From positions 26,360-90,359 of the forward strand of contig NZ_JANFNH010000025.1 in NCBI RefSeq assembly GCF_024436055.1: a DNA stretch of 64,000 nt, in the 5' to 3' direction. A program made the translations under genes and the position numbers. The first letter of the stretch is position 1, and every line of letters begins with the position of its first letter. Positions 37,351 through 47,636 of the stretch are shown here, in pieces. Origin of the DNA: Streptantibioticus rubrisoli. GTDB taxonomy: Bacteria; Actinomycetota; Actinomycetes; Streptomycetales; Streptomycetaceae. The notes under the pieces were generated by a model. That model was not told the DNA's origin. It saw nothing but the letters and a program-made list of their open reading frames with translations, and searched no databases.

Positions 37351-38001
37351 ATGAGCACCATTGACATCCTTTCGCCGGCAGGCGACAAGGCCGGGACCGT
37401 CGAGCTCCCCGCGGAGATCTTCGACGCGAAGGTCAGCGTTCCGCTGATCCACCAGGTCGTCGTCGCGCAGCTGGCCGCTGCCCGCCAGGGCACGCACAAG
37501 ACCAAGACCCGCGGCGAGGTCCGTGGCGGTGGCAAGAAGCCGTACCGCCAGAAGGGCACCGGCCGCGCCCGTCAGGGTTCGACCCGCGCTCCGCAGTTCG
37601 CCGGCGGTGGCGTCGTGCACGGCCCGGTGCCGCGCGACTACTCGCAGCGGACGCCGAAGAAGATGATCAAGGCCGCCCTGCGTGGCGCCCTGACCGACCG
37701 CGCGCGTCACAACCGCATCCACGTCGTGTCCGGCGTGGTCGAGGGCTCGACCCCGTCGACCAAGTCCGCCAAGACGCTGCTGGGCAAGATCAGCGACCGC
37801 AAGAACGTGCTGCTGGTCGTCGAGCGGGCCGACGAGGCCTCCTGGCTGTCGGCGCGCAACCTGCCCCAGGTGCACATCCTGGAGGCCGGTCAGCTCAACG
37901 CGTACGACGTGCTCGTCTCCGACGACGTGGTCTTCACCAAGGACGCCTTCGACCGCTTCGTCGGTGCTGGCGCCGCTGAGACCGAAGGGAGCGCCGCCTG
38001 A
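37351..38001 (+). CDS. rplD: 50S ribosomal protein L4
   Basis: Lines the exit tunnel together with L22; in E. coli it is the repressor of the S10 operon, so a leader target (see 36283-36355) could be relevant here. It is 216 aa. The tunnel loop [20 protein letters not shown] and [17 protein letters not shown] are typical. Its stop overlaps the rplW start by one base (TGATG). Confidence 0.97.
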   Translation: MSTIDILSPAGDKAGTVELPAEIFDAKVSVPLIHQVVVAQLAAARQGTHKTKTRGEVRGGGKKPYRQKGTGRARQGSTRAPQFAGGGVVHGPVPRDYSQRTPKKMIKAALRGALTDRARHNRIHVVSGVVEGSTPSTKSAKTLLGKISDRKNVLLVVERADEASWLSARNLPQVHILEAGQLNAYDVLVSDDVVFTKDAFDRFVGAGAAETEGSAA

Positions 38002-38336
38002 TGAGCGAGGCAACCGCCGTAAACGCGGCCACCAGCAAGACCTTCACGGACCCGCGTGACGTGCTGGTCAAGCCGGTGGTTTCGGAGAAGAGCTACGCGC
38101 TGCTGGACGAGAACAAGTACACGTTCATCGTCGACCCGCGCGCCAACAAGACCCAGATCAAGCAGGCCGTTGAGTCGGTCTTCTCGGTCAAGGTCACCGG
38201 GGTCAACACGATCAACCGGCAGGGCAAGCGCAAGCGCACCCGCACCGGTTTCGGCAAGCGCAAGGACACCAAGCGCGCCATCGTGACCCTCGCTGAGGGC
38301 GACCGTATCGACATCTTCGGCGGCCCGGTCTCCTAA
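38001..38336 (+). CDS. rplW: 50S ribosomal protein L23
   Basis: Exit-tunnel rim protein and docking site for trigger factor and SRP. It is 111 aa; a variable N-terminus ([20 protein letters not shown]) precedes the conserved [20 protein letters not shown] and [20 protein letters not shown]. Start ATG 38001 is coupled to the rplD stop. A 52-nt gap leads to rplB. Confidence 0.96.
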   Translation: MSEATAVNAATSKTFTDPRDVLVKPVVSEKSYALLDENKYTFIVDPRANKTQIKQAVESVFSVKVTGVNTINRQGKRKRTRTGFGKRKDTKRAIVTLAEGDRIDIFGGPVS

Positions 38337-38388
38337 CAAGGAGTCTGAGTCGTCCAGAAGTCCGGAATTTTCCGAGGACTGAGACACA

Positions 38389-39225
38389 ATGGGTATCCGC
38401 AAGTACAAGCCGACGACCCCGGGCCGTCGTGGCTCCAGCGTCGCCGACTTCGTCGAGATCACGCGGTCCACGCCGGAGAAGTCGCTGGTCCGCCCGCTGC
38501 ACAGCAAGGGCGGCCGTAACAACGCCGGTCGTGTGACCGTCCGTCACCAGGGCGGTGGCCACAAGCGCGCCTACCGTCTGATCGACTTCCGTCGGCACGA
38601 CAAGGACGGCGTGCCGGCCAAGGTCGCTCACATCGAGTACGACCCGAACCGCACCGCGCGCATCGCGCTGCTGCACTACGCGGACGGCGAGAAGCGCTAC
38701 ATCATCGCCCCGCGCGGCCTGAAGCAGGGCGACCGGGTGGAGAACGGCCCCGCGGCCGACATCAAGCCGGGCAACAACCTGTCGCTGCGCAACATCCCGG
38801 TCGGTACGACCATCCACGCCATCGAGCTGCGGCCCGGCGGCGGCGCGAAGCTCGCCCGCTCCGCGGGTGCCTCCGTGCAGCTGCTGGCGAAGGAGGGCTC
38901 CATGGCCCACCTGCGCATGCCGTCCGGTGAGATCCGCCTGGTCGACGTCCGCTGCCGCGCCACCGTCGGCGAGGTCGGCAACGCCGAGCAGTCGAACATC
39001 AACTGGGGCAAGGCCGGCCGTATGCGCTGGAAGGGCGTCCGCCCGACCGTTCGTGGTGTGGCGATGAACCCGGTTGACCACCCGCACGGTGGTGGTGAGG
39101 GCAAGACCTCCGGTGGTCGCCACCCGGTCAGCCCCTGGGGTCAGAAGGAAGGACGTACTCGCCGGCCGAAGAAGGCCAGCGACAAGCTCATCGTCCGCCG
39201 CCGCAAGACGAACAAGAAGCGCTAG
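38389..39225 (+). CDS. rplB: 50S ribosomal protein L2
   Basis: Needed for subunit association and peptidyl-transferase architecture. It is 278 aa from ATG 38389 ([20 protein letters not shown]). The central oligonucleotide-binding part is followed by the conserved [20 protein letters not shown] containing the functional His, and the basic tail [13 protein letters not shown]. rpsS follows 12 nt later. Confidence 0.98.
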   Translation: MGIRKYKPTTPGRRGSSVADFVEITRSTPEKSLVRPLHSKGGRNNAGRVTVRHQGGGHKRAYRLIDFRRHDKDGVPAKVAHIEYDPNRTARIALLHYADGEKRYIIAPRGLKQGDRVENGPAADIKPGNNLSLRNIPVGTTIHAIELRPGGGAKLARSAGASVQLLAKEGSMAHLRMPSGEIRLVDVRCRATVGEVGNAEQSNINWGKAGRMRWKGVRPTVRGVAMNPVDHPHGGGEGKTSGGRHPVSPWGQKEGRTRRPKKASDKLIVRRRKTNKKR

Positions 39226-39237
39226 GAGCGGGTTTAG

Positions 39238-39519
39238 ATGCCGCGCAGTCTCAAGAAGGGGCCCTTCGTCGACGACCACCTGATGAAGAAGGTGGACGTA
39301 CAGAACGAGGCAGGCACCAAGAACGTCATCAAGACCTGGTCCCGCCGCTCGATGATCGTCCCGGCCATGCTCGGCCACACGATCGCGGTGCACGACGGCC
39401 GCAAGCACGTCCCGGTGTTCGTCACCGAGTCGATGGTCGGCCACAAGCTCGGCGAGTTCGCGCCGACCCGCACCTTCCGCGGCCATGAGAAGGACGACCG
39501 CAAGTCGCGTCGTCGCTGA
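39238..39519 (+). CDS. rpsS: 30S ribosomal protein S19
   Basis: 30S head protein that contacts the intersubunit bridge with L5. It is 93 aa, [20 protein letters not shown], with [20 protein letters not shown] and a basic C-terminus. RBS GGAGCGGG precedes ATG 39238. It lies between rplB and rplV as in all S10 operons. Confidence 0.98.
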   Translation: MPRSLKKGPFVDDHLMKKVDVQNEAGTKNVIKTWSRRSMIVPAMLGHTIAVHDGRKHVPVFVTESMVGHKLGEFAPTRTFRGHEKDDRKSRRR

Positions 39520-39565
39520 TCAGCGGAACAAGCGAAGACCTATGACTGACACCGAAGGGACAACC

Positions 39566-39913
39566 ATGGAAGCCAGGGCCCAGGCGCGGTACATCCGCGT
39601 CACGCCCATGAAGGCCCGCCGCGTGGTGGACCTCATCCGTGGCATGAGCGCCACGGAGGCTCAGGCGGTCCTGCGATTCGCTCCGCAGGCCGCGAGCGTG
39701 CCGGTTGGCAAGGTGCTGGACAGCGCCATCGCCAACGCCGCGCACAACTACGACCACACCGACGCCAACTCGCTGTACATCAGCGAGGCGTACGTGGACG
39801 AGGGTCCGACCCTGAAGCGGTTCCGGCCGCGCGACCGGGGTCGCGCCTACCGGATCCGTAAGCGGACCAGCCACATCACCGTGGTCGTCGCCAGCAAGGA
39901 AGGGACCCGGTAA
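39566..39913 (+). CDS. rplV: 50S ribosomal protein L22
   Basis: Exit-tunnel constriction protein. It is 115 aa from ATG 39566 ([20 protein letters not shown]) because GAAGGGA lies just upstream; ATG 39542 ([10 protein letters not shown]) is in frame but has no good RBS. The tunnel hairpin region [20 protein letters not shown] looks wild-type. It ends in TAATG, overlapping rpsC by one base. Confidence 0.95.
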   Translation: MEARAQARYIRVTPMKARRVVDLIRGMSATEAQAVLRFAPQAASVPVGKVLDSAIANAAHNYDHTDANSLYISEAYVDEGPTLKRFRPRDRGRAYRIRKRTSHITVVVASKEGTR

Positions 39914-40734
39914 TGGGCCAGAAGGTTAACCCGCACGGGTTCCGGCTCGGCATCACGACGGACTTCAAGTCCCGTTGGTACGCCGACAAGCTGTACAAGG
40001 ACTACGTCAAGGAAGACGTCGCCATCCGCCGGATGATGACGCAGGGCATGGAGCGGGCCGGTATCTCCAAGGTGGAGATCGAGCGCACCCGCGACCGGGT
40101 CCGCGTCGACATCCACACCGCCCGGCCGGGCATCGTCATCGGCCGTCGCGGTGCGGAGGCCGACCGCATCCGCGGTGACCTGGAGAAGCTGACCGGCAAG
40201 CAGGTCCAGCTGAACATCCTCGAGGTCAAGAACCCGGAGACCGACGCTCAGCTGGTGGCCCAGGCCGTCGCCGAGCAGCTGGCCTCCCGCGTCTCCTTCC
40301 GTCGCGCCATGCGCAAGAGCATGCAGGGCACGATGAAGGCCGGCGCCAAGGGCATCAAGATCCAGTGCGGTGGCCGTCTCGGCGGCGCCGAGATGTCCCG
40401 CTCCGAGTTCTACCGCGAGGGTCGGGTTCCGCTGCACACCCTGCGCGCCAACGTGGACTACGGCTTCTTCGAGGCCAAGACCACCTTCGGCCGCATCGGT
40501 GTGAAGGTGTGGATCTACAAGGGCGACGTGAAGAACATCGCCGAGGTCCGCGCCGAAGGCGCCGCCGCCCGTGCCGGCAACCGCCCGGCCCGCGGTGGCA
40601 GTGAGCGTCCGCAGCGCCGCGGTGGCGAGCGCGGCGGTCGTGGCCGTCGTCCTCAGGCTGCTGAGCAGGCCCCCAAGGCCGAGGCTCCCGCCGCTGAGGC
40701 TCCGGCCGCGGAGACCACCGGAACGGAGGCCTGA
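39913..40734 (+). CDS. rpsC: 30S ribosomal protein S3
   Basis: Forms the mRNA entry channel and contributes to helicase activity. It is 273 aa: N-terminal KH domain ([20 protein letters not shown]), C-terminal domain ([20 protein letters not shown]), then a ~55-residue Arg/Gly- and Ala/Pro-rich tail ([19 protein letters not shown] ...) typical of high-GC actinobacteria. Start ATG 39913 overlaps the rplV stop. Confidence 0.97.
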   Translation: MGQKVNPHGFRLGITTDFKSRWYADKLYKDYVKEDVAIRRMMTQGMERAGISKVEIERTRDRVRVDIHTARPGIVIGRRGAEADRIRGDLEKLTGKQVQLNILEVKNPETDAQLVAQAVAEQLASRVSFRRAMRKSMQGTMKAGAKGIKIQCGGRLGGAEMSRSEFYREGRVPLHTLRANVDYGFFEAKTTFGRIGVKVWIYKGDVKNIAEVRAEGAAARAGNRPARGGSERPQRRGGERGGRGRRPQAAEQAPKAEAPAAEAPAAETTGTEA

Positions 40735-40739
40735 CCCCA

Positions 40740-41159
40740 ATGCTGATCCCCCGTAGGGTCAAGCACCGCAAGCAGCACCACCCGAAGCGCAACGGCATGG
40801 CCAAGGGCGGCACCGAGCTGGCGTTCGGTGAGTTCGGCATCCAGGCCGTGACCCCGGCCTACGTGACGAACCGGCAGATCGAGTCCGCTCGTATCGCCAT
40901 CACCCGTCACATCCGCCGTGGCGGCAAGGTGTGGATCAACATCTACCCGGACCGTCCGCTGACCAAGAAGCCGGCCGAAACCCGCATGGGTTCCGGTAAG
41001 GGCTCGCCCGAGTGGTGGGTCGCGAACGTCAAGCCCGGTCGGGTGATGTTCGAGCTGTCTTTCCCGAACGAGAAGGTTGCCCGGGAGGCGCTGACCCGCG
41101 CCGCCCACAAGCTTCCGATGAAGTGCCGGATCGTCCGGCGCGAGGCAGGTGAGTCGTGA
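40740..41159 (+). CDS. rplP: 50S ribosomal protein L16
   Basis: Positions A-site tRNA and helps organise 23S domains. It is 139 aa, [20 protein letters not shown], with the family core [20 protein letters not shown] and [20 protein letters not shown]. The gene lies 5 nt after rpsC and its TGA overlaps the ATG of rpmC. Confidence 0.98.
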   Translation: MLIPRRVKHRKQHHPKRNGMAKGGTELAFGEFGIQAVTPAYVTNRQIESARIAITRHIRRGGKVWINIYPDRPLTKKPAETRMGSGKGSPEWWVANVKPGRVMFELSFPNEKVAREALTRAAHKLPMKCRIVRREAGES

Positions 41160-41383
41160 TGGCGGCCGGTACCAAGGCGACCGAGCTGCGCGAGCTGAAC
41201 AACGAGGAACTCGTTGCCAAGCTTCGTGAGGCCAAGGAGGAGCTGTTCAACCTCCGCTTCCAGGCGGCCACCGGACAGCTTGAGAACAACTCCCGGCTCA
41301 AGGTTGTCCGCAAGGACATCGCCCGGATCTACACCCTGATGCGGGAGCGCGAGCTCGGCATCGAGACGGTGGAGAGCGCCTGA
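41159..41383 (+). CDS. rpmC: 50S ribosomal protein L29
   Basis: Two-helix protein next to L23 at the tunnel exit. It is 74 aa from ATG 41159 ([20 protein letters not shown]), which overlaps the rplP stop; GTG 41156 is in frame but less likely. It includes [20 protein letters not shown] and a C-terminal [13 protein letters not shown]. Coupled to rpsQ by TGATG. Confidence 0.96.
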   Translation: MAAGTKATELRELNNEELVAKLREAKEELFNLRFQAATGQLENNSRLKVVRKDIARIYTLMRERELGIETVESA

Positions 41384-41667
41384 TGAGCGAGAAGAATGTG
41401 ACTGCTGAGACAAACGAGCGCGGTTTCCGCAAGACCCGTGAGGGCCTGGTCGTCAGCGACAAGATGGACAAGACCGTCGTCGTCGCCGTCGAGGACCGCG
41501 TCAAGCACGCGCTGTACGGCAAGGTCATCCGCCGTACCAACAAGCTCAAGGCGCACGACGAGCAGAACGCCGCGGGTGTCGGCGACCGCGTTCTCCTGAT
41601 GGAGACCCGGCCGCTGTCCGCGACCAAGCGCTGGCGCGTCGTCGAGATCCTCGAGAAGGCCAAGTAG
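41383..41667 (+). CDS. rpsQ: 30S ribosomal protein S17
   Basis: Primary 16S binder of the 30S body, OB fold. It is 94 aa; a short N-terminus ([17 protein letters not shown]) precedes [20 protein letters not shown] and [20 protein letters not shown]. It ends the S10-type gene order; the next gap carries three stem-loops before rplN. Confidence 0.97.
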   Translation: MSEKNVTAETNERGFRKTREGLVVSDKMDKTVVVAVEDRVKHALYGKVIRRTNKLKAHDEQNAAGVGDRVLLMETRPLSATKRWRVVEILEKAK

Positions 41668-41794
41668 GTAATTCCCGTAAGGGAATTCCAATGAACCAGC
41701 CTGAAGGCATAAGCCTTCTGGACAGTTCCGCCAGGCTCGGCAGGGGCTCGCACAGGGCCCCTGCCGGGAACCGGCAGACGATCAGGAGATAGAC
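41668..41794 (+). promoter_or_regulatory. rpsQ-rplN gap with three successive stem-loops
   Basis: AATTCCC/GGGAATT (41670-41687, loop GTAA), GAAGGC/GCCTTC (41703-41718, loop ATAA) and GGCAGGGGC/GCCCCTGCC (41739-41765). No T-tracts are seen. The region likely separates S10 and spc transcripts by processing, attenuation or an internal promoter. Confidence 0.55.
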
Positions 41795-42163
41795 GTGATC
41801 CAGCAGGAGTCGCGACTGCGTGTCGCCGACAACACTGGTGCCAAGGAGATCCTTTGCATCCGTGTTCTCGGTGGCTCCGGTCGCCGCTACGCGGGAATCG
41901 GTGACGTCATCGTCGCCACCGTCAAGGACGCGATCCCCGGTGGCAACGTGAAGAAGGGCGACGTCGTCAAGGCGGTCGTCGTTCGTACCGTTAAGGAGAC
42001 GCGCCGTCCCGACGGCTCGTACATCCGTTTCGACGAGAACGCCGCCGTCATCCTCAAGAACGACGGCGACCCCCGCGGTACCCGCATCTTCGGCCCCGTG
42101 GGCCGGGAGCTGCGCGAGAAGAAGTTCATGAAGATCGTCTCGCTCGCGCCGGAGGTGCTGTAA
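41795..42163 (+). CDS. rplN: 50S ribosomal protein L14
   Basis: Subunit-interface protein contacting 16S h14. It is 122 aa from GTG 41795 ([20 protein letters not shown]), with RBS CAGGAG. Family core: [20 protein letters not shown] and [20 protein letters not shown]. It is the first gene of the spc segment; rplX begins 3 nt after its stop. Confidence 0.98.
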   Translation: MIQQESRLRVADNTGAKEILCIRVLGGSGRRYAGIGDVIVATVKDAIPGGNVKKGDVVKAVVVRTVKETRRPDGSYIRFDENAAVILKNDGDPRGTRIFGPVGRELREKKFMKIVSLAPEVL

Positions 42164-42166
42164 CCG

Positions 42167-42490
42167 ATGAAGATCAAGAAGGGCGACCTGGTCCAGGTCA
42201 TCACCGGCAAGGACAAGGGCAAGCAGGGCAAGGTCATCCAGGCCTTCCCGCGCGAGGACCGTGTCCTGGTCGAGGGTGTCAACCGGGTCAAGAAGCACAC
42301 CAAGGTCGGCCAGACCGCGCGTGGGTCGAAGACCGGCGGCATCGTGACCGTCGAGGCCCCCATCCACGTCAGCAACGTGCAGCTGGTCGTGGAGAAGGAC
42401 GGCAAGAAGGTCGTCACCCGCGTCGGCTACCGCTTCGACGAGGACGGCAACAAGATCCGCGTTGCCAAGCGGACCGGTGAGGACATCTGA
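42167..42490 (+). CDS. rplX: 50S ribosomal protein L24
   Basis: Assembly initiator at the 5' region of 23S rRNA. It is 107 aa with an N-terminal KOW motif ([20 protein letters not shown]) and [20 protein letters not shown]. Start ATG 42167 follows the L14 stop; its own stop overlaps the rplE start (TGATG). Confidence 0.98.
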   Translation: MKIKKGDLVQVITGKDKGKQGKVIQAFPREDRVLVEGVNRVKKHTKVGQTARGSKTGGIVTVEAPIHVSNVQLVVEKDGKKVVTRVGYRFDEDGNKIRVAKRTGEDI

Positions 42491-43050
42491 TGACTGCCAC
42501 CACCACCACGCCGCGCCTGAAGCAGCGCTACCGCGACGAGATCGCGGGCAAGATGCGTGACGAGTTCAAGTACGAGAACGTCATGCAGATCCCGGGTCTG
42601 ACCAAGATCGTGGTCAACATGGGTGTGGGCGACGCCGCCCGCGACTCCAAGCTGATCGAGGGCGCCATCCGCGACCTCGCCACGATCACCGGTCAGAAGC
42701 CGGCCGTCACCAAGGCCCGGAAGTCCATCGCACAGTTCAAGCTGCGTGAGGGTCAGCCGATCGGTGCCCACGTCACCCTCCGCGGTGACCGCATGTGGGA
42801 GTTCCTGGACCGCCTGCTGTCGCTCGCGCTGCCGCGCATCCGCGACTTCCGCGGTCTGTCGCCGAAGCAGTTCGACGGCCGGGGCAACTACACCTTCGGT
42901 CTCACGGAGCAGGTCATGTTCCACGAGATCGACCAGGACAAGATCGACCGCGTCCGGGGTATGGACATCACCGTGGTGACCACGGCGACCAACGACGAAG
43001 AGGGCCGTGCTCTCCTGCGTCACCTCGGCTTCCCGTTCAAGGAGGCGTGA
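42490..43050 (+). CDS. rplE: 50S ribosomal protein L5
   Basis: 5S rRNA-binding protein of the central protuberance. It is 186 aa, [20 protein letters not shown], with the signature [20 protein letters not shown] and the C-terminal [20 protein letters not shown]. Overlaps rplX by one base and is followed by rpsN (zinc form) after 3 nt. Confidence 0.98.
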   Translation: MTATTTTPRLKQRYRDEIAGKMRDEFKYENVMQIPGLTKIVVNMGVGDAARDSKLIEGAIRDLATITGQKPAVTKARKSIAQFKLREGQPIGAHVTLRGDRMWEFLDRLLSLALPRIRDFRGLSPKQFDGRGNYTFGLTEQVMFHEIDQDKIDRVRGMDITVVTTATNDEEGRALLRHLGFPFKEA

Positions 43051-43053
43051 GCC

Positions 43054-43239
43054 GTGGCGAAGAAGGCTCTCATTGCCAAGGCCGCCCGCAAGCCGAAGTT
43101 CGCGGTGCGTGCCTACACGCGCTGCCAGCGCTGCGGCCGTCCGCACTCCGTGTACCGCAAGTTCGGCCTCTGCCGCGTGTGCCTTCGTGAGATGGCTCAC
43201 CGTGGCGAGCTGCCGGGCGTGACCAAGAGCTCCTGGTAA
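43054..43239 (+). CDS. rpsZ: 30S ribosomal protein S14, zinc-binding (type Z)
   Basis: Short S14 of the 30S head, 61 aa from GTG 43054. The zinc ribbon is complete: Cys-x2-Cys in [10 protein letters not shown] and Cys-x2-Cys in LCRVCLREM. Actinobacteria often keep a second, zinc-free S14 elsewhere that replaces it under zinc starvation (established for Streptomyces). RBS is in the end of rplE. A 233-nt gap follows. Confidence 0.97.
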   Translation: MAKKALIAKAARKPKFAVRAYTRCQRCGRPHSVYRKFGLCRVCLREMAHRGELPGVTKSSW

Positions 43240-43472
43240 TCCCTTAGTTGGGATGCCGGGACTCTCGGTAAGCAACGTGGATGGCGGGCCCCGCCCTTCA
43301 ACTCCCGTAGAGTGGAAGGGTTGGGCGCCCGCCGCCCATGACCGCCTGCGGGCATAGCCCGCTAGAAGTCGCTTACTACGCCGTAGGTCCCCGCGCCGCA
43401 CCCGTCCCCAGCCTGATGGGGGAGAGGGATGGCGCAGATAGGAAACCCCGGCGAGAGAGGCCACAGGCCATC
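43240..43472 (+). promoter_or_regulatory. rpsZ-rpsH gap with stem-loops
   Basis: An unusually long gap inside the spc gene group. A perfect GCGGGC (43348-43353)/GCCCGC (43357-43362) hairpin with loop ATA, other GC-rich inverted repeats and a G-rich stretch are visible. It may carry an internal promoter or S8 target; neither is proved. Confidence 0.4.
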
Positions 43473-43871
43473 ATGACCATGACCGACCCCATCGCAGACA
43501 TGCTCACGCGTCTGCGGAACGCGAACTCGGCCTACCACGACGACGTCGTGATGCCGTACAGCAAGATCAAGTCGCACATCGCGGAGATCCTCCAGCAGGA
43601 GGGCTACATCGCGGGTTGGAAGGTGGAGGACGCCGAGGTCGGCAAGAACCTCCACATCAACCTGAAGTTCGGCCCGAACCGCGAGCGCTCGATCGCCGGC
43701 ATCAAGCGGATCAGCAAGCCGGGTCTGCGGGTCTACGCAAAGTCCACCAACCTGCCGAAGGTGCTCGGCGGCCTGGGCGTGGCGATCATCTCCACGTCGC
43801 AGGGTCTGCTCACCGACAAGCAGGCAGGCAAGAAGGGCGTGGGCGGGGAAGTCCTCGCCTACGTCTGGTAA
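43473..43871 (+). CDS. rpsH: 30S ribosomal protein S8
   Basis: Binds 16S helix 21; in E. coli it is the spc operon repressor. It is 132 aa from ATG 43473 ([20 protein letters not shown]), matching the length usual in Streptomyces; ATG 43479 is also possible. The C-terminus [27 protein letters not shown] is canonical. It follows a 233-nt gap and precedes rplF by 21 nt. Confidence 0.96.
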   Translation: MTMTDPIADMLTRLRNANSAYHDDVVMPYSKIKSHIAEILQQEGYIAGWKVEDAEVGKNLHINLKFGPNRERSIAGIKRISKPGLRVYAKSTNLPKVLGGLGVAIISTSQGLLTDKQAGKKGVGGEVLAYVW

Positions 43872-43892
43872 CCGGGAAACGGAGGTAAAGCC

Positions 43893-44432
43893 ATGTCGCG
43901 TATTGGACGGCTGCCCATCCAGGTTCCCGCCGGCGTGGACGTCACCATCGATGGCCGTACGGTCCAGGTGAAGGGTCCCAAGGGATCCCTCTCCCACACC
44001 GTTGCCGCGCCCATCGAGATCGCCAAGGGCGACGACAACACCCTCGTTGTCACGCGCCCCAATGATGAGCGTGAGTCGAAGGCCCTGCACGGCCTGTCCC
44101 GCACGCTGGTGGCGAACATGATCACCGGCGTGACCCAGGGCTACAGCAAGGCGCTGGAGATCAGCGGTGTTGGTTACCGCGTCCAGGCGAAGGGCTCCAA
44201 CCTGGAGTTCTCGCTGGGCTACAGCCACCCGATCCTCGTCGAGGCCCCCGAGGGCATCACCTTCAAGGTGGAGTCCCCGACCAAGCTCAGCGTCGAGGGC
44301 ATCGACAAGCAGAAGGTCGGCGAGGTCGCCGCGAACATCCGCAAGCTGCGCAAGCCCGACCCGTACAAGGCCAAGGGCGTGAAGTACGCGGGCGAGGTCA
44401 TCCGCCGCAAGGTCGGAAAGGCTGGTAAGTAA
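43893..44432 (+). CDS. rplF: 50S ribosomal protein L6
   Basis: Located near the sarcin-ricin loop and factor-binding site. It is 179 aa with two homologous domains: [20 protein letters not shown] for the first, and [20 protein letters not shown] followed by [20 protein letters not shown] for the second. RBS GGAGG precedes ATG 43893. rplR starts 4 nt after its stop. Confidence 0.98.
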   Translation: MSRIGRLPIQVPAGVDVTIDGRTVQVKGPKGSLSHTVAAPIEIAKGDDNTLVVTRPNDERESKALHGLSRTLVANMITGVTQGYSKALEISGVGYRVQAKGSNLEFSLGYSHPILVEAPEGITFKVESPTKLSVEGIDKQKVGEVAANIRKLRKPDPYKAKGVKYAGEVIRRKVGKAGK

Positions 44433-44436
44433 AGCC

Positions 44437-44820
44437 ATGGCATACGGTGTGAAGATCGCGAAGGGTGACGCCTACAAGCGCACCGCTCGCAAGCGTCGCC
44501 AGATCCGTGGCCGCAAGCGGATCAACGGCACCGCCGAGACCCCGCGCCTGGTCGTGACCCGGACCAACCGGGGCATCGCCGCGCAGGTCATCGACGATGT
44601 CGCGGGCCACACCCTGGCGTCCGCGTCGCACCTGGACGCCTCGATCCGGGGCGCCGAGGGCGACAAGTCGACCCAGGCGAAGAAGGTCGGCGCGCTGGTC
44701 GCCGAGCGGGCCAAGGCTGCTGGCATCGAGAGCGTCGTGTTCGACCGCGCGGGCAACCGGTACGCGGGGCGCATCGCCGCCCTGGCGGACGCCGCCCGCG
44801 AGGCCGGGCTCAAGTTCTGA
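44437..44820 (+). CDS. rplR: 50S ribosomal protein L18
   Basis: 5S rRNA-binding protein. It is 127 aa, [20 protein letters not shown], with [20 protein letters not shown] and the C-terminal [26 protein letters not shown]. Normal actinobacterial length. rpsE follows after 43 nt with its own RBS GAGAGGT. Confidence 0.98.
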   Translation: MAYGVKIAKGDAYKRTARKRRQIRGRKRINGTAETPRLVVTRTNRGIAAQVIDDVAGHTLASASHLDASIRGAEGDKSTQAKKVGALVAERAKAAGIESVVFDRAGNRYAGRIAALADAAREAGLKF

Positions 44821-44863
44821 GCCGGTTCCGTAATCGCGGAAGTCAACGAGAGAGGTAATTCCA

Positions 44864-45469
44864 ATGGCTGGACCCCAGCGCCGCGGTGGCGGCGCCGGTG
44901 GCGGCGAGCGGCGGGACCGGAAGGACCGGCGCGACGGCGGCGCCGCGGCTGAGAAGACCGCGTACGTCGAGCGCGTCGTCGCGATCAACCGCGTCGCCAA
45001 GGTAGTCAAGGGTGGTCGTCGCTTCAGCTTCACCGCGCTGGTCGTGGTGGGCGACGGTGAGGGCCAGGTCGGTGTCGGTTACGGCAAGGCCAAGGAGGTG
45101 CCGGCCGCCATCGCCAAGGGTGTGGAGGAGGCCAAGAAGCACTTCTTCCGGATCCCCCGTATCGCGGGCACCATCCCGCACCCCGTGCAGGGCGAGAAGG
45201 CCGCGGGCGTCGTGCTGCTGAAGCCGGCTTCCCCCGGTACCGGTGTCATCGCCGGTGGCCCGGTGCGTGCCGTGCTGGAGTGCGCCGGCATCCACGACGT
45301 GCTGAGCAAGTCGCTCGGCTCGTCCAACCCGATCAACATCGTGCACGCCACGGTGGAGGCCCTCCAGATGCTGCAGCGTCCGGAGGAGATCGCCGCCCGT
45401 CGTGGTCTGCCGTTGGAGGACGTCGCTCCCGCCGCTCTGCTGCGGGCGCGTGCTGGGGCGGGTGTCTGA
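44864..45469 (+). CDS. rpsE: 30S ribosomal protein S5
   Basis: Participates in decoding fidelity and mRNA entry; spectinomycin-contact protein. It is 201 aa: a Gly/Arg-rich N-terminus ([20 protein letters not shown]), then the double-stranded RNA-binding domain ([40 protein letters not shown]) and a C-terminal domain. The spectinomycin loop ([10 protein letters not shown]) is wild-type. rpmD starts 2 nt after its stop. Confidence 0.98.
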   Translation: MAGPQRRGGGAGGGERRDRKDRRDGGAAAEKTAYVERVVAINRVAKVVKGGRRFSFTALVVVGDGEGQVGVGYGKAKEVPAAIAKGVEEAKKHFFRIPRIAGTIPHPVQGEKAAGVVLLKPASPGTGVIAGGPVRAVLECAGIHDVLSKSLGSSNPINIVHATVEALQMLQRPEEIAARRGLPLEDVAPAALLRARAGAGV

Positions 45470-45471
45470 GC

Positions 45472-45654
45472 ATGGCCCGTCTGAAGATCACGCAGATCAA
45501 GTCCTACATCGGTAGCAAGCAGAACCACCGTGACACCCTGCGGTCGCTCGGGCTCAAGCGCCTGAACGACGTGGTCGTCAAGGAGGACCGCCCGGAGATC
45601 CGCGGCATGGCGCACACCGTGCGTCACCTCGTCACGGTCGAGGAGGTTGACTGA
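45472..45654 (+). CDS. rpmD: 50S ribosomal protein L30
   Basis: Small 23S-binding protein, 60 aa from ATG 45472 ([20 protein letters not shown]), with [20 protein letters not shown] and C-terminal [10 protein letters not shown]. It lies between rpsE and rplO with almost no spacing, the normal spc order. Confidence 0.96.
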   Translation: MARLKITQIKSYIGSKQNHRDTLRSLGLKRLNDVVVKEDRPEIRGMAHTVRHLVTVEEVD

Positions 45655-45655
45655 C

Positions 45656-46111
45656 ATGGCGGAGGCCAAGCCGCTGAAGGTCCACAACCTCCGTCCGGCT
45701 CCGGGCGCCAAGACCGCCAAGACCCGTGTGGGTCGTGGTGAGGCGTCCAAGGGCAAGACGGCCGGTCGTGGCACCAAGGGCACCAAGGCCCGTTACCAGG
45801 TTCCGGAGCGCTTCGAGGGTGGGCAGATGCCCCTCCACATGCGGCTCCCGAAGCTGAAGGGCTTCAAGAACCCCGCTCACAAGCAGTTCCAGGTGGTGAA
45901 CCTGACCAAGCTGGCCGAGCTCTACCCGCAGGGTGGCGAGGTCACGGTGGCCGACCTGGTCGCCAAGGGCGCGGTTCGCAAGAACGAGCTCGTCAAGGTG
46001 CTCGGCCAGGGCGAGATCTCCGTGGCGCTGCAGGTGACGGTCGACGCCGTCTCCGGCTCCGCCAAGGAGAAGATCACCGCCGCTGGCGGCACCGTCACCG
46101 AGCTCGTCTGA
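45656..46111 (+). CDS. rplO: 50S ribosomal protein L15
   Basis: Late-assembly protein with a long extended N-terminus. It is 151 aa from ATG 45656 ([20 protein letters not shown]), with GAGGAGG at the end of rpmD as RBS. Family signature: [20 protein letters not shown] and [21 protein letters not shown] perfect 17-bp hairpin follows before secY. Confidence 0.98.
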   Translation: MAEAKPLKVHNLRPAPGAKTAKTRVGRGEASKGKTAGRGTKGTKARYQVPERFEGGQMPLHMRLPKLKGFKNPAHKQFQVVNLTKLAELYPQGGEVTVADLVAKGAVRKNELVKVLGQGEISVALQVTVDAVSGSAKEKITAAGGTVTELV

Positions 46112-46141
46112 GCCTGAGCTTGTCCCAAGCTCGGTGACCGA

Positions 46142-46185
46142 ACCAACCGGGGATGCCCAAAGAAGTCAGGGCATCCCCGGTTGGT
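46142..46185 (+). terminator. Terminator between rplO and secY
   Basis: ACCAACCGGGGATGCCC (46142-46158) pairs perfectly with 46169-46185 over 17 bp with a 10-nt loop. secY probably has its own promoter in the following 130 bp, though I see no convincing hexamers. Confidence 0.78.
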
Positions 46186-46316
46186 CATTCCTCGGGTGGC
46201 TTCGTCGCCGGTAAGGTGGCCAGGAAACCCGTCGGTACCTTTCGGTACCCACACCAGTACCCAGTCGACCTCACGACCGTCACCTTCCGCGTCGAGCGGG
46301 AGGCGCAGGAGGCACC

Positions 46317-47636
46317 GTGCTCACCGCGTTCGCCCGGGCGTTCAAGACGCCCGACCTGCGAAAGAAGCTGCTGTTCACGTTGGGCATCCTGGTGCTGTTC
46401 CGACTCGGCGCGCACATTCCGGTGCCCGGGGTGGACTACCAGAACGTCAACCAGTGCATCAAGGAGGCCGGCGGCAACGGCGGCCTCTTCGGCATGATCA
46501 ACATGTTCAGCGGCGGAGCACTCCTGCAGCTGACGATCTTCGCGCTGGGGATCATGCCGTACATCACGGCGAGCATCATCCTTCAGCTGCTGACCGTGGT
46601 CATCCCGCGCCTGGAAGCCCTCAAGAAGGAGGGCCAGGCCGGTACCGCCAAGATCACCCAGTACACCCGCTACCTGACGCTGGCGCTCGCCATCCTGCAG
46701 GGCACCGGCCTGGTGGCCACCGCGCAGAGCGGCACGCTGTTCCGCACCTGCCAGGTCGGCAACCAGATCGTGCCGGACCAGTCGATCTTCCGCACCGCCG
46801 TCATGGTCATCACGATGACCGCCGGTACCGTCATGATCATGTGGCTCGGTGAGCTGATCACCGACCGGGGCATCGGCAACGGCATGTCGATCCTGATGTT
46901 CACCTCGATCGCGGCGGGATTCCCCGGCTCACTGTGGGCGATCAAGAAGTCCGGCAAGATCGTGGGCGGTTGGGGCGAGTTCGCCATCGTCATCGCGGTC
47001 GGCCTGGCCATGGTCTGCCTGGTGGTCTTCGTCGAGCAGGCCCAGCGGCGCGTTCCGGTCCAGTACGCGAAGCGCATGATCGGGCGGCGGTCCTACGGCG
47101 GCACCTCGACCTACATTCCGATCAAGGTCAACCAGGCGGGTGTCATCCCGGTCATCTTCGCCTCGTCGCTGCTCTACATTCCGGCGCTGGTCGTCCAGTT
47201 CAGCGGTAACTCCACGGCCGGGTGGGCCCAGTGGATCAGCACCAACCTGACCAAGGGCGACCATCCCATCTACCTGGCCCTGTACTTCCTGCTGATCGTC
47301 TTCTTCGCCTTCTTCTACGTGGCCATTTCCTTCAACCCCGAGGAAGTTGCCGACAACATGAAGAAGTATGGTGGCTTCATCCCGGGTATCCGGGCGGGAC
47401 GACCCACGGCGGAGTACCTGAGCTACGTGCTCAACCGGATCACCTGGCCGGGTTCGCTCTACCTGGGTCTGATCGCCCTCGTCCCCACGGTGGCGATCGC
47501 GTTCTTCCAGGGAAGCCAGAACAACTTCCCCTTCGGAGGCACAAGCATCCTGATCATCGTGGGTGTCGGCCTGGAGACCGTGAAGCAGATCGAGAGCCAG
47601 CTCCAGCAGCGCAACTACGAAGGGTTCCTCCGCTGA
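46317..47636 (+). CDS. secY: Protein translocase subunit SecY
   Basis: Channel subunit of the Sec translocon. It is 439 aa from GTG 46317 after GGAGGCACC. Ten transmembrane segments can be traced; motifs include [40 protein letters not shown] and the cytosolic loop [20 protein letters not shown] that contacts SecA/ribosomes. Partners SecE (1158) and a distant SecG complete the complex. Its stop overlaps the adk start (TGATG). Confidence 0.98.
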   Translation: MLTAFARAFKTPDLRKKLLFTLGILVLFRLGAHIPVPGVDYQNVNQCIKEAGGNGGLFGMINMFSGGALLQLTIFALGIMPYITASIILQLLTVVIPRLEALKKEGQAGTAKITQYTRYLTLALAILQGTGLVATAQSGTLFRTCQVGNQIVPDQSIFRTAVMVITMTAGTVMIMWLGELITDRGIGNGMSILMFTSIAAGFPGSLWAIKKSGKIVGGWGEFAIVIAVGLAMVCLVVFVEQAQRRVPVQYAKRMIGRRSYGGTSTYIPIKVNQAGVIPVIFASSLLYIPALVVQFSGNSTAGWAQWISTNLTKGDHPIYLALYFLLIVFFAFFYVAISFNPEEVADNMKKYGGFIPGIRAGRPTAEYLSYVLNRITWPGSLYLGLIALVPTVAIAFFQGSQNNFPFGGTSILIIVGVGLETVKQIESQLQQRNYEGFLR

